Assembly (NCBI RefSeq): GCF_000021745.1
Contig: NC_011666.1
Location: forward strand, 310,001 to 374,000
Direction: 5' to 3'
DNA: 64,000 nucleotides
From: Methylocella silvestris BL2
GTDB lineage: Bacteria > Pseudomonadota > Alphaproteobacteria > Rhizobiales > Beijerinckiaceae
Shown here: piece by piece, positions 9,159 through 18,268 of the stretch
Numbering within the stretch: position 1 is the stretch's first letter
Layout of the letters: each line of letters opens with the position of its first letter
Notes under the pieces: model-generated
Databases searched by the model: none
Told to the model about the DNA's origin: nothing
What the model saw: only the letters and a program-made list of their open reading frames with translations
Translations under genes and position numbers: made by a program

Positions 9159-9181
9159 GATTTTGGACCAGGTCCAAAATC
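9159..9181. repeat. Perfect 11-bp palindrome with 1-base centre upstream of recR
   Basis: GATTTTGGACC-A-GGTCCAAAATC is an uninterrupted inverted repeat. It ends 25 bases before the recR start. It could be part of the neighbouring extragenic repeat or a dimeric operator. No T-run follows on either strand. Confidence 0.55.
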
Positions 9182-9206
9182 CTCGTGATCTAATGGCGGA
9201 AATTTG

Positions 9207-9812
9207 ATGGGCGATCGCATTTGCGGTCCCGAGATTGAACGTCTCATCCAGCTGCTGGCGCGGCTGCCGGGCCTTGGTCCGCGTTCGGCGCGGCGCGCGG
9301 CGCTGCATCTCATCCGCAAGCGTGAGGAATTGTTTGGGCCGCTCGCGGAGGCGATGCGCGTCGCCCGCGACACGATCGTTTCGTGTTCGGTCTGTGGCAA
9401 TGTCGACAGCTGTGATCCTTGCACCATCTGCCGCGACGAGCGGCGCGATCCCTCGACGCTGATTGTCGTCGAGACCGTCGGCGATCTCTGGGCGCTGGAG
9501 CGCTCCGGCGCCGTCAAGGGGCGCTATCACGTGCTCGGCGGCGTCCTGTCGCCGCTCGACGGCGTCGGCCCCAAGGATCTCAACATTTCAAGCCTAATCG
9601 AGCGGGTCGCCGCCGGCGGAATTTCAGAAGTCGTTCTGGCGGTCAACGCCACCGTCGATGGCCAGACGACGGCGCATTATGTGACGGATCTCATCTCTCA
9701 TCTTAATGTGCGCACCACCCGTCTCGCGCATGGCGTTCCGGTCGGCGGCGAACTCGACTATCTCGACGAAGGCACGCTGGCGGCGGCTCTCCGCGCGCGG
9801 ACGGATTTTTAG
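9207..9812 (+). CDS. recR: Recombination protein RecR
   Basis: RecR acts with RecO (and RecF) to load RecA at gaps. 201 residues, typical length. An N-terminal helix-hairpin-helix (ELIQ-like [18 protein letters not shown]) is followed by the Cys4 zinc finger [16 protein letters not shown] and a Toprim domain ([17 protein letters not shown]). ATG 9207 is preferred to the in-frame TTG just before it. The stop overlaps by 4 bases the stop of the convergent EamA transporter gene. Confidence 0.97.
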   Translation: MGDRICGPEIERLIQLLARLPGLGPRSARRAALHLIRKREELFGPLAEAMRVARDTIVSCSVCGNVDSCDPCTICRDERRDPSTLIVVETVGDLWALERSGAVKGRYHVLGGVLSPLDGVGPKDLNISSLIERVAAGGISEVVLAVNATVDGQTTAHYVTDLISHLNVRTTRLAHGVPVGGELDYLDEGTLAAALRARTDF

Positions 9813-10762
9813 GAGTCCAGCTTCGCGGCCGCACCGGATTTCCGTGGGCTCTGGTTGATCATCCAGAGGGCGCAGCCGATCAGCACGCCGCCTGCTCCTT
9901 GAGCCGCCGATAAGGTCGAGCCGAGCAAAGCGGCCGAAAGAATCACGGTGAACAGAGGCGCGAGAAAAAGATAGCCGCTGGAGCGCGTCGCGCCGCCCCG
10001 CGTGAGGGCGAGAAACCACAGGCCGAACGATCCGGTCGAGCCGGGAATCGCCAGCCACAGGAACCAGCCCCAGGCGGACAGTGGCAGATGCTGCGGCCAG
10101 TTTTCGCCGCGCGCATAAGCGACGATCAGCAAGGCGAGCGCGCCGATCAGCATCTGCCAGAATGTCAGGGCCCAGGTTTCGATCGGCAGGCGCGCGCGCT
10201 TGTTGAGAAGCGTCGACCCGGTCCAGGACAGAGCCGCGCCGAGCCCCAGTAATTCGCCGCCGATCGCGCCCTCGCGCAGGCTGAAGCCGCCGCCGAGCGC
10301 CAGCGCGACGCCGCCGACGCCGAGCGCAAGGCCTGTCAGGCGCAGGCCCGACAGGCGTTCATCGAGCACGGCATGGCCGATGAGCGCGACCCACAAGGGA
10401 TTGGTGAAGAGAAGGATCGCGGCGGTCGGCGGCGCGATCGTCTCCATCGCCCAGAACAGAAGGCCCATCGCCATCGCCGTCTGCAACACGCCGATGGCGG
10501 CGACGGTCATCCAGTCGGCAACGTCCAGCCGCCGCGGCAGAAGCGCGGCGCGAAAATCATCCGTCGTGAGATAGAGAACCAGCGCCGCCGCCAATGCGGC
10601 GAGGACGAAACGCCAGCCGACCAGCAGAAAAGCGGGAACGTCATGCGCCAGCAGAATTTTGCCGGCGATGAAGCTCGAGGCCATCAGAAAGGTGGCGGCG
10701 ACAAGGATCGCATAATAAAGCGCGAGGCCTTGAGTCGAATCGCCTGACTTTTGTAAAGTCAT
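9809..10762 (-). CDS. EamA/DMT-superfamily transporter
   Basis: An inner-membrane drug/metabolite transporter-type protein with two EamA repeats. 317 residues, about ten hydrophobic segments, including the paired motifs [21 protein letters not shown] and [18 protein letters not shown]. The substrate cannot be read from the sequence; family members export amino acids, metabolites or drugs. ATG at 10762. It converges with recR with a 4-base overlap of the coding ends. Confidence 0.88.
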   Translation of the reverse strand: MTLQKSGDSTQGLALYYAILVAATFLMASSFIAGKILLAHDVPAFLLVGWRFVLAALAAALVLYLTTDDFRAALLPRRLDVADWMTVAAIGVLQTAMAMGLLFWAMETIAPPTAAILLFTNPLWVALIGHAVLDERLSGLRLTGLALGVGGVALALGGGFSLREGAIGGELLGLGAALSWTGSTLLNKRARLPIETWALTFWQMLIGALALLIVAYARGENWPQHLPLSAWGWFLWLAIPGSTGSFGLWFLALTRGGATRSSGYLFLAPLFTVILSAALLGSTLSAAQGAGGVLIGCALWMINQSPRKSGAAAKLDS

Positions 10763-11009
10763 TCATAAACTCCTGCACGCGATCCTGCTTACGGTCGATG
10801 TGCGCCGACCCCGGCGTTGTCGTCCTGTAACAGATCCTGTGCTATCGATGATGAAGCCGCGCCGCGTCGTCCGGCGCCGCGCAGAAAATTGAACTTGCGG
10901 CCTGAAGCGACAACGCCGCGAACGTTCCGCCGGACGACGTGTTGCAAGATCTGAAAACGGGCTGGATCACAAGCCTGGGCAAGCAAGACCGTCAAATCGG
11001 GGAGGAAAT

Positions 11010-11375
11010 ATGGGCAATCCTTTCGTGCATGTCGAACTGACGACGACCGACATCGGCAAGGCGAAGTCCTTTTACAAGGATCTGTTCGCCTGGGAGCTGA
11101 CCGACCAGCAAATGTCGCCCGAGATGACTTACACCTTGATCAATGTGGGCGAAGGCACGGGAGGCGGCATGTTTCAGGCGCCGGTCCCCGGCATGCCCTC
11201 AGCGTGGATGCCTTATGTGCTCGTCGACGATATTGTCGCCATGACGGAGAAAGCGAAGTCGCTCGGCGCGAAGGTGTGTCACGAGGTGACCGAGGTTGGG
11301 GATTTTGGCGTTTTGTCGATCATCTCCGATCCGACCGGCGCGACGATCGGCTTCTGGCAGCCCAAGACGAAATAG
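11010..11375 (+). CDS. VOC (glyoxalase/bleomycin-resistance fold) family protein
   Basis: 121 residues. Starts MGNPFVHVELTTTDIGKAKSF and has the two beta-alpha-beta-beta-beta modules of the VOC fold, with typical DISDP-like SIISDPTGATIGFWQ near the end. ATG 11010 follows GGGGAGGAAAT closely. Small single-domain VOC proteins of this kind have varied or unknown substrates, so no reaction is assigned. It converges with rmuC with 4 bases between the stops. Confidence 0.88.
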   Translation: MGNPFVHVELTTTDIGKAKSFYKDLFAWELTDQQMSPEMTYTLINVGEGTGGGMFQAPVPGMPSAWMPYVLVDDIVAMTEKAKSLGAKVCHEVTEVGDFGVLSIISDPTGATIGFWQPKTK

Positions 11376-11379
11376 GCGC

Positions 11380-12537
11380 TTATTCGGCCGCCTTCAGCTT
11401 GTCGCCGCCAGGCGCATCCGAAAAGTCCATTTCGTCGATGCGCTCGCCGGTCCGGGCGATCCGGTCGGCTGAGGCGATGAGCTGTCCGACATCCTGCTGC
11501 GCGTTCTGGAAATGAGCGTCGAGTTTCAGGGCGCGCGCCCGCAGCCGCGCGACGTCCTCGACGAGGCGGCGCACCTCGGCCTGGATGACATGGGTCTGCT
11601 CGCGCACCCGCGCGTCGCGCACCAGCGCCTGCGTCAGCTGCATCGCCATCATCAGCAGCGACGGCGAAACAATGATGATCCGGCTGCGATGGGCTTTTTG
11701 CACGATATCGTCGAAATGTTCGTTGATGTCGGCGTAAAGCGATTCGGAAGGCACGAACATCAGCGCGATATCCTGCGTTTCCTCGGGCAGAAAATAGCGC
11801 TCGGCGATGTCCCGGATATGCTTGCCAAGATCCGCGCGCGCCCGCGCCGCGGCGTGTTTTTTCGCCTCGAAACTCTGGGCCGCCTTATGAGCCGTGAACG
11901 CTTCGAGCGGAAATTTGGCGTCGATCACCATCAGCCGCGGATCGCCCGGCATCCGAATGACGCAGTCCGGGCGCATCCTGTTCGAGAGCGTGTGCTGAAA
12001 AGCATAAGCGGAGGAAGGCAGGGCGTCGCTGATGATCGCTTCCATGCGGCCTTGTCCGAAAGCGCCGCGCGCCTGCTTATTGGCGAGAATGTCCTTGAGC
12101 CCGACCATGTCCTGCGACAAACCCGTCAGGCGCGCCTGCGCGGCGTCGATCACGGCCAGGCGCTCGTTCAACCTTGCGAGCTGCTCGCCGGCGTTGCGGC
12201 CGGAGGCCTCGACATCGGCGCCGACCCGCTCGCCGACGGCGTCGAGCCGCGCCGCGACGAAGCGCGCGAGGTCGCTCTGGCGCGATCCGAACGAATCGGC
12301 CACGGCGCGCATGCGGCCCGAAAGCTCAGCGTTCTGCCGCGCGATCGCGCCGAGCGCCTGCTCTATCTCATATTGGCGCCCGGCGGCGGCCATCGCCGCG
12401 ACGCTGTTGCGGCGCGACGACCGCGCCAGGCTGATGGCAAAGATAAAGAGCAGCACAAGCGCGGCGCCGACCCCGGCGAGCATGAGCTGCGGAGCTGTGA
12501 GCGGCGCGCCATTGAGCCATGCGACAAGGCGGTCCAT
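11380..12537 (-). CDS. rmuC: DNA recombination protein RmuC
   Basis: RmuC-type proteins have a PD-(D/E)XK nuclease-like core and limit DNA rearrangement. 385 residues. An N-terminal transmembrane helix (LMLAGVGAALVLLFIFAIS) is followed by a long predicted coiled coil to about residue 170. The conserved core then shows RMRPDCVIRMPG, RLMVIDAKFPLEAF and ALMFVPSESLYADI. The C-terminal helices are also coiled. Length is slightly short of E. coli RmuC. ATG at 12537; convergent with the VOC gene. Confidence 0.93.
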   Translation of the reverse strand: MDRLVAWLNGAPLTAPQLMLAGVGAALVLLFIFAISLARSSRRNSVAAMAAAGRQYEIEQALGAIARQNAELSGRMRAVADSFGSRQSDLARFVAARLDAVGERVGADVEASGRNAGEQLARLNERLAVIDAAQARLTGLSQDMVGLKDILANKQARGAFGQGRMEAIISDALPSSAYAFQHTLSNRMRPDCVIRMPGDPRLMVIDAKFPLEAFTAHKAAQSFEAKKHAAARARADLGKHIRDIAERYFLPEETQDIALMFVPSESLYADINEHFDDIVQKAHRSRIIIVSPSLLMMAMQLTQALVRDARVREQTHVIQAEVRRLVEDVARLRARALKLDAHFQNAQQDVGQLIASADRIARTGERIDEMDFSDAPGGDKLKAAE

Positions 12538-12708
12538 GAAGGATCTTGATTCGATTCGGGCCCGGATACAGACAGGGAAGCGGCCAATCGTGAACGAACA
12601 TAGAACATCTGGTCCGGGCAGCGCAAGGGCGGCGGTTGTTGGCAGGGGCCGGATGTTTCGACCGGCGAGGCGGCCGATAAAAAAACACTAACGAAAGACC
12701 TTCGCGCG

Positions 12709-13575
12709 ATGCGCTTCATGTTCCATGTGCTCTACGACGCCGCCATGAATTTCGTGCAGGACGACGGCTGGGCGATCTCCAGCCATATCGCGCTGTCTAT
12801 TCTGACTTCGATGTTTCCATTTCTGATTTTCGTGACGGCGCTGGCTGGATTTCTCGGCTCCGCCGATCTCTCTCAGGAGGCCGTGCAGATCCTGTTTCAG
12901 ACCTGGCCCGAACAGGTGGCGAAGCCGCTTGCGAGCGAAGTGCATAATGTGCTGACCCAGACGCGCGGCGGCCTTGTGACCCTCGGCGGCGTGCTCTCGA
13001 TCTATTTCTCGTCGAGCGGCGTCGAGGCGTTGCGGATCGCGCTCAATCGCGCCTATGGCGTTGCGGAAACGCGACCGTGGTACGTGCTGCGGCTCGAATC
13101 GATCGGCTATGTAATGATCGGCGCGGTCGCTCTGCTGACGCTGACCTTGTCGGTCGTCTTCGCCCCGCTGATCTGGACCATCGCGCTCCACTTCGCGCCG
13201 CATCTTGAGCCGCTGGACCGGCTCGTGACTTTCAGCCGGTTCGGCATCGCGACGCTGGTCCTGCTGCTGGCTCTTGTCATCGTGCATAAATTTCTGCCTG
13301 CGGGCAGGCGCACGCTCTGGCAGATCTTCCCGGGCATCGTCTTCACCTTCGCCCTCTGGGTCGCCGGCGGCGCGATTTTCGGCTCCTATCTCGCCGAATT
13401 CGCGCGCAACTATGTGACGACCTACGCCGGGCTAGCCTCGGTTATGATCGCCCTTGTGTTCCTCTATATGATCTCGTCGATCTTTATCGCCGGCGGCGAG
13501 CTGAACGCGGCTTTGCTGCGCGCGCGGGCGGCGGCGGAAAAGGAAAAGAAATCGGGCGCCGTTTCGGCGCCTTGA
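12709..13575 (+). CDS. YihY/BrkB-family inner membrane protein
   Basis: 288 residues with about six hydrophobic segments. Family features visible are DDGWAISSHIALSILTSMFPFL near the N-terminus, SIYFSSSGVEALRIALNRAYG and the C-terminal TYAGLASVMIALVFLYMISSIFIAGGELNA. Members of this family were once called ribonuclease BN by mistake; the real function is unknown, and a transport role is suspected. ATG 12709 gives the usual length. The gene converges with the DUF4384 gene 6 bases downstream. Confidence 0.9.
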   Translation: MRFMFHVLYDAAMNFVQDDGWAISSHIALSILTSMFPFLIFVTALAGFLGSADLSQEAVQILFQTWPEQVAKPLASEVHNVLTQTRGGLVTLGGVLSIYFSSSGVEALRIALNRAYGVAETRPWYVLRLESIGYVMIGAVALLTLTLSVVFAPLIWTIALHFAPHLEPLDRLVTFSRFGIATLVLLLALVIVHKFLPAGRRTLWQIFPGIVFTFALWVAGGAIFGSYLAEFARNYVTTYAGLASVMIALVFLYMISSIFIAGGELNAALLRARAAAEKEKKSGAVSAP

Positions 13576-13581
13576 ATTTTC

Positions 13582-14424
13582 TTACGGCGCGCTTGAGAGA
13601 GCAACGACGCCGATGCGGGCGTCGGCCGGGGCGGCGAGCGAAATCAGCTGCAGGATCTGCCCCGCGGCGCGATTATGGCTCAGCTCCTTCAGCCCGCGCT
13701 CAAAGGCCGCCAGCGGCTGCGCAGCGGAGATGGCGACGATGAGATCCGTCCCGAACGGCTCGCGAATTTGAAACGTCCAGGCGAAGGCGGCGTCGTCGAT
13801 CACGCGCGGGTCGGCGCCGATCGGATAGAGCGCCTGCACGGCGCCGTTTCCGTTCACGGCGAAGAGAACGAGCGAACGCCCGCGCATGTCGGCAAGCTGC
13901 ACTTCGACCTTGTCGCCCTTGCGCCGAATCGTGGTCCCGCCGGCGAGGCGGATCGGCTGCGGCCGCGCCGCCATTAGCTTGGCGAGACTCTCGGCCAGCG
14001 CGGTGCGGTCGATCACCGCCGGCAGGTCGTTTTCATCGATGTCATAAGCGACGACCTCGCCTTTCGATCGCGCCTGATGCGCGCCGGGGTCGAAGATGAG
14101 ATCGGGACCCGCCGAAGGGGCCACAACCTCGAAGGGCGCGGCGTAAGGAGCAAGGCCCGAAACAAGCCGCGCGTCGCCCCCTTCAACGGCGACGCGGACG
14201 GTCCCAAGTTTTGGCGCTTTTGCGGCTGCCGGCGCGTCCGGACGGGCGTCGCGAAAGTTTGTGATCGGCGTCATCTCGTCGCCGGGCGCAAGCAGCCGGA
14301 CGCCGCCTTGCGCGGGCGGGGCGCAGGTCAGCGCGGCAATAACGGCGCCGCGCCGGAGAGCCGACGCCAAATTCATGCCGCGGCAGCTCAGCTTGCACAC
14401 GGTCAGCTTGAGCGCCCGACGCAT
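13582..14424 (-). CDS. Exported DUF4384-like protein
   Basis: 280 residues from ATG 14424; an internal ATG at 14376 (MNLASALRRG) would give a tighter signal peptide. Either way an N-terminal hydrophobic stretch (AVIAALTCAPPAQG) suggests export. The C-terminal 110 residues carry the DUF4384 pattern: VQLADMRGRSLVLFAVNGNGAVQALYP, then REPFGTDLIVAISA. In other proteins this domain is attached to kinases or caspase-like domains. Here it stands alone and no function is assigned. It is divergent from uppP. Confidence 0.75.
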   Translation of the reverse strand: MRRALKLTVCKLSCRGMNLASALRRGAVIAALTCAPPAQGGVRLLAPGDEMTPITNFRDARPDAPAAAKAPKLGTVRVAVEGGDARLVSGLAPYAAPFEVVAPSAGPDLIFDPGAHQARSKGEVVAYDIDENDLPAVIDRTALAESLAKLMAARPQPIRLAGGTTIRRKGDKVEVQLADMRGRSLVLFAVNGNGAVQALYPIGADPRVIDDAAFAWTFQIREPFGTDLIVAISAAQPLAAFERGLKELSHNRAAGQILQLISLAAPADARIGVVALSSAP

Positions 14425-14701
14425 GCGCGTTCCATCTCAAGGGGGTTACGCGCGCCCATCTGCCGCAACCTCGACCAATAGCCGGGCCAAACCCGCGATC
14501 CCGGCGCCGCGCGGGCCGTGCGTCCTCGGCGCAGACGCGATCCTTCTTGGACGAAATCGCGTCTTGAAACAAGAGGATGGAAGAAGCGGCGGCCGCGCCG
14601 CAATTCGGCCGCGGCTTGGCGTTGATCTTGCCTGCGGAAACTGGAACAAGGAAACGGGCGCATTCCGCGCCGCGACATGCAAACCCTCGGGGACATCACT
14701 G

Positions 14702-15577
14702 ATGGCGTCAGCCTGTACTGAAGGGCTCGATACCGGCTTCGTTGCGCTTGGCTACGCCAAGGTCGCTGTGCTTGGCGTCGTTCAAGGCATAACCGAACTT
14801 CTTCCAATCTCCTCAACGGCTCATATGCGGATCGTGCCCGCCTTTTTGGGCTGGCAGGACCCCGGCTCGGCTTTTTCCGCCGCCATGCAGATGGCCGCGC
14901 TGGCGGCGGTGATCACCTATTTCTGGAGCGATGTGCGCGGCCTCGTCTTTGGCTCGATCGAAGCGGCGCTTCGCCGCGATTTTCAGGACTGGAACTTCCG
15001 CTTCGCGGTCTGGATCGTGCTGGCGACGATCCCGATCATCGTCGCCGGCGTGCTGCTCGCGCCCATTCTCAACGCCTGTGGCTCGCCGCTGCGGACGCTG
15101 ACGGTGATCGGCATGTCCTGCATCGTGATGTCGCTGCTGATGGGCCTTGCCGAGCTCTATTCGCGGCCGAAGCGGACGATGGAGAACGCCACTTTGAAGG
15201 ACGCCATGATCGTCGGCGTCGCGCAGGTCGGCGCGCTGATTCCCGGCGTGTCACGTTCCGGATCGACCCTGACGGCGGGCCTGTTCCGGGATTTCAGGCG
15301 CGAGGAGGCGGCAAGGTTCTCGTTCCTCTTGGGCTTGCCCGCGATCGCGGCGGCGGGTCTGCATGAATTCTGGGTTCTCCACAAGGTAGGCCTCGACGGC
15401 CACGGCTGGTCGATCCTGCTCTTTGGTCTGGTGATCGCCTCGATCTCGGCCTTTGCCGCGATCTGGGGCCTGTTGCGCATTCTGGAGCGGTTTTCGGCGT
15501 GGCCCTTCGTCGTCTATCGCGGATTGATGGGCGTTTTTCTTCTCGTCGCGGTGCTGCTCGGCTGGCTGCCGAACTGA
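14702..15577 (+). CDS. uppP: Undecaprenyl-diphosphatase
   Basis: UppP (BacA) dephosphorylates undecaprenyl pyrophosphate to recycle the lipid carrier of peptidoglycan synthesis. 291 residues from ATG 14702, with GGGGA upstream. The frame is open further upstream, but conservation starts here. Signature motifs are GVVQGITELLPISSTAH near residue 25 and IPGVSRSGSTLTAGL near residue 180, both lining the active site. About eight transmembrane helices. The gene converges with fumC. Confidence 0.96.
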   Translation: MASACTEGLDTGFVALGYAKVAVLGVVQGITELLPISSTAHMRIVPAFLGWQDPGSAFSAAMQMAALAAVITYFWSDVRGLVFGSIEAALRRDFQDWNFRFAVWIVLATIPIIVAGVLLAPILNACGSPLRTLTVIGMSCIVMSLLMGLAELYSRPKRTMENATLKDAMIVGVAQVGALIPGVSRSGSTLTAGLFRDFRREEAARFSFLLGLPAIAAAGLHEFWVLHKVGLDGHGWSILLFGLVIASISAFAAIWGLLRILERFSAWPFVVYRGLMGVFLLVAVLLGWLPN

Positions 15578-15608
15578 TCTTGGAGCCGGCAGTCTAGCGG
15601 CCGCGCGC

Positions 15609-17015
15609 TCAATCTCGTGCGCGCGGCCCGAGCATGCGTTCGGGGCGAACGAGGGCGTCATAGGTTTCGGCGTCGACAAGTCCCGAAGCCAGCGCCTCGT
15701 CCCGGAGCGTCGATCCCTTGGCGTGCGCCGATTTTGCGATGCGGGAGGCGGCGTCATAGCCGATCTTCGGTGCGAGCGCAGTGACGAGCATCAAGGATTG
15801 CCGCATCAAGGCCGCGATGCGCTCTTCGTTCGGCTGCAAGCCTTCGACGCAATGGGCGCGGAAGCTGTCGCAGGCGTCGCCGAGCAAGCGGATGCTTTCG
15901 AGACAGGCGCTGGCGATCACCGGCTTATAGACATTCAGCTCGAAATGCCCTTGCGAGCCGGCGAAGGCGATCGTCGTCTCATTGCCGAACACGCGAGCGC
16001 AGACCATCGTCAGCGCCTCGACCTGAGTCGGGTTGACCTTGCCCGGCATGATCGACGAGCCAGGCTCGTTCTCCGGCAACCTCAATTCGCCAAGGCCCGA
16101 TCGCGGGCCGCTGCCGGCGAGGCGGATGTCGCTCGCGATCTTGTAGAGACCGGCGGCGATCGAATTCAGCGCGCCATGGGCGAAGACGAGCGCGTCATGG
16201 CTCGCGAGCGCCTCGAATTTATTGGGCGCGGTGACAAAGGGCAGCCCCGTATGATGCGCGATCTTCGCCGCGATCGCCTTGTCGAAACCGTCCGCCGCGT
16301 TGAGGCCGGTGCCGACGGCGGTGCCGCCCTGCGCCAGCCTGTAGAGGCCCGGCAGCACGGCGGCGAGCCGTTCCAGACCATACCGGAGCTGCGCGGCATA
16401 GGCTGAAAATTCCTGGCCCAGCGTGATCGGGGTCGCATCCTGAAGATGGGTGCGGCCGATCTTTACGATCGCGGCGAAGGCCTCCGCTTTTTCGCCGAGC
16501 GCGCGCTCGAGCCTTTGCATCGCGGGCGTGAGGCTGCGCTCGATCTGCAGGACGGCTGCGATATGCATCGCCGTCGGAAAACAATCATTCGAGGATTGGC
16601 CGAGATTGACGTGATCATTGGGATGCACCGGATCTCTCGATCCGCGTTTGCCGCCGAGCAGCTCATTGGCGCGGTTGGCGATCACCTCATTGACGTTCAT
16701 ATTGGTTTGCGTGCCGGATCCGGTCTGCCAGACGGACAGGGGAAATTCGGCGTCGAGGGCGCCGCTTTCAACCTCGCCGGCCGCGACGACGATCGCCTCG
16801 CTGAGTTTTGGATCGAGCAGGCCAAACTCGCGATTGATCTCAGCGGCTGCGCGCTTGATGAGCGCCAGCGCGTGGACGATCGCGATCGGCATGATATCGT
16901 CGCCGATGGCGAACAGCTTGCGGGAGCGCTCGGTTTGCGCCCCCCAATAGCGCTCGGCCGGAACCTCGATCGGTCCAAAACTGTCGCGTTCGATGCGCGT
17001 CTTGAGTTCGGTCAT
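15609..17015 (-). CDS. fumC: Fumarate hydratase class II
   Basis: FumC interconverts fumarate and malate in the TCA cycle; class II enzymes are iron-free homotetramers. 468 residues, typical. Visible are [22 protein letters not shown], the substrate-binding [27 protein letters not shown] and the lyase signature [16 protein letters not shown] 17015. It lies 51 bases downstream of ecfG on the same strand, so some read-through from the stress operon is possible. Confidence 0.97.
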   Translation of the reverse strand: MTELKTRIERDSFGPIEVPAERYWGAQTERSRKLFAIGDDIMPIAIVHALALIKRAAAEINREFGLLDPKLSEAIVVAAGEVESGALDAEFPLSVWQTGSGTQTNMNVNEVIANRANELLGGKRGSRDPVHPNDHVNLGQSSNDCFPTAMHIAAVLQIERSLTPAMQRLERALGEKAEAFAAIVKIGRTHLQDATPITLGQEFSAYAAQLRYGLERLAAVLPGLYRLAQGGTAVGTGLNAADGFDKAIAAKIAHHTGLPFVTAPNKFEALASHDALVFAHGALNSIAAGLYKIASDIRLAGSGPRSGLGELRLPENEPGSSIMPGKVNPTQVEALTMVCARVFGNETTIAFAGSQGHFELNVYKPVIASACLESIRLLGDACDSFRAHCVEGLQPNEERIAALMRQSLMLVTALAPKIGYDAASRIAKSAHAKGSTLRDEALASGLVDAETYDALVRPERMLGPRARD

Positions 17016-17066
17016 CGCTGTTGCTTTTCAGGCGGCGATTGTCTCACGCGCGAGGGCGTGAGCGGG

Positions 17067-17705
17067 TCACTCGCCGCCGCCGCGCGAGAAGCGCTGGCCG
17101 GCAAGATGGGGGTCGATCGCCTGCCAGTCGCCATCGTCGCCGAATTCGCTGCTCGAACTGATCGATAGCAATTCGGCAAGACGGCTGCGCGCCCGGTTGA
17201 CGCGGCTCTTCATTGTGCCGACAGCGCAGCCACAAACGCCCGCCGCCTCCTCATAGGAGAGGCCCGAGCCGCCAATGAGGATCAAAGCCTCGCGTTGATC
17301 GGTCGGCAAATGTTGCAGGGCTTCGCGAAAATCCAGCATGTCCATGTGGCTGTTTTGCGCCGGCGCCGTCGCCAGCTTGCCGGCGATCGAGCCGTCGGAA
17401 TCGGCCACCTCGCGCCGGCGCTTGCGATACTCGGAATAATAGATGTTGCGCAAAATGGTGAACAGCCACGCCCTGAGATTGGTCCCCTCGACAAAAGAGC
17501 TGAGCTTGCTCCAGGCCTTGACCAGCGTTTCCTGCACAAGATCGTCCGCCCGGTCGAGGTTGCCGCACAGCGAGACCGCAAAAGCGCGCAAATTGGGAAT
17601 GACAGCAAGCATATCGGACGTCATCTGGGCGCTCACGGCGCCAGAGACCGGCGCGTCAGGCAGATCGTCTTCCTGCTCCAGAAGATCCTTTTGGTCAACG
17701 GTCAC
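17067..17705 (-). CDS. ecfG: General stress response sigma factor EcfG
   Basis: 212 residues beginning at GTG 17705. Sigma region 2 (AFAVSLCGNLDRADDLVQETLVKAW, then LRAWLFTILRNIYYSEYRKRR) and region 4 (LQHLPTDQREALILIGGSGLSYEEAA, then GTMKSRVNRARSRL) are clear. The EcfG-specific SEYRKRRRE segment fits. The start codon overlaps the nepR stop (GTGA), implying translational coupling with its anti-sigma factor. EcfG directs the alphaproteobacterial general stress regulon from GGAAC/CGTT promoters. One such box precedes nepR, suggesting autoregulation. Confidence 0.93.
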   Translation of the reverse strand: MTVDQKDLLEQEDDLPDAPVSGAVSAQMTSDMLAVIPNLRAFAVSLCGNLDRADDLVQETLVKAWSKLSSFVEGTNLRAWLFTILRNIYYSEYRKRRREVADSDGSIAGKLATAPAQNSHMDMLDFREALQHLPTDQREALILIGGSGLSYEEAAGVCGCAVGTMKSRVNRARSRLAELLSISSSSEFGDDGDWQAIDPHLAGQRFSRGGGE

Positions 17706-17986
17706 GGAGCGCCCTTCTTAAACTGTGCGCCCCCGGCGCTCTCAAGCTCGCGCAACAGATCAAAAAACCGGTCTGGGACCGGCTGGGAGAGAACGTCATT
17801 GTAAACGCTGCGCAGGCTGACGCCGATCTGGTCGGCCATTTTCGCGGGCGCTCTCGCCTTTACAGGGACCACCCGTCCGGGCGCACACACACCATAGCTG
17901 ATGGCCTCAATCTCTGGCTTGATATCCTCCCCCGCCGATTCTTCGCCATTCCGCGCGCCCACGCCAGCCTTCGTCAGTTTCGTCAC
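17702..17986 (-). CDS. nepR: Anti-sigma factor NepR
   Basis: NepR sequesters EcfG until phosphorylated PhyR binds NepR instead. GTG 17986 is chosen because AAGG lies 8 bases before it; a GTG at 18013 has no ribosome site. This gives 94 residues. The conserved core is KMADQIGVSLRSVYNDVL followed by PVPDRFFDLLREL, the two NepR helices joined by the PVPDRF linker. The N-terminal half is variable, as usual. The stop overlaps the ecfG start by 4 bases. Confidence 0.92.
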   Translation of the reverse strand: MTKLTKAGVGARNGEESAGEDIKPEIEAISYGVCAPGRVVPVKARAPAKMADQIGVSLRSVYNDVLSQPVPDRFFDLLRELESAGGAQFKKGAP

Positions 17987-18157
17987 TCTATCACCCTTGC
18001 TGCTGGTCCACACGGTCGCCGCTGCTTCGCAGCGCCGCCGTTTTATTGCCCCGGCTTTCGACTAACATGCATTGATCCGCGATAGCTATCCGGCTGATTT
18101 TCCGAAAGACTTGGCGTGCGGCCGCAAAAGGCGGTAACTTGCTAAGTCTCGGCTCAA

Positions 18158-18182
18158 AACGCCTTGCGCCGCACAAAGTTCC
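18158..18182 (-). promoter_or_regulatory. EcfG-type promoter for nepR-ecfG
   Basis: On the minus strand GGAAC (18182-18178), 16 bases, then CGTT (18161-18158). This is the GGAAC-N16/17-CGTT consensus of alphaproteobacterial general stress promoters. It points at nepR-ecfG with a leader of roughly 165 bases, implying a self-amplifying loop. Confidence 0.8.
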
Positions 18183-18268
18183 CGGTTTTGGGAACCATTT
18201 CGCGAGCCTTGGCATTTTCCTTCGAGGCCGCACGCAGCGGCGCAAGTTTGTCCACAGGGGCGTTTTTA

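Noticed and set aside
18191-18215. GGAAC on the plus strand as an EcfG promoter for phyR
   Set aside because: No CGTT lies 16-17 bases downstream; the sequence there is GCATT.
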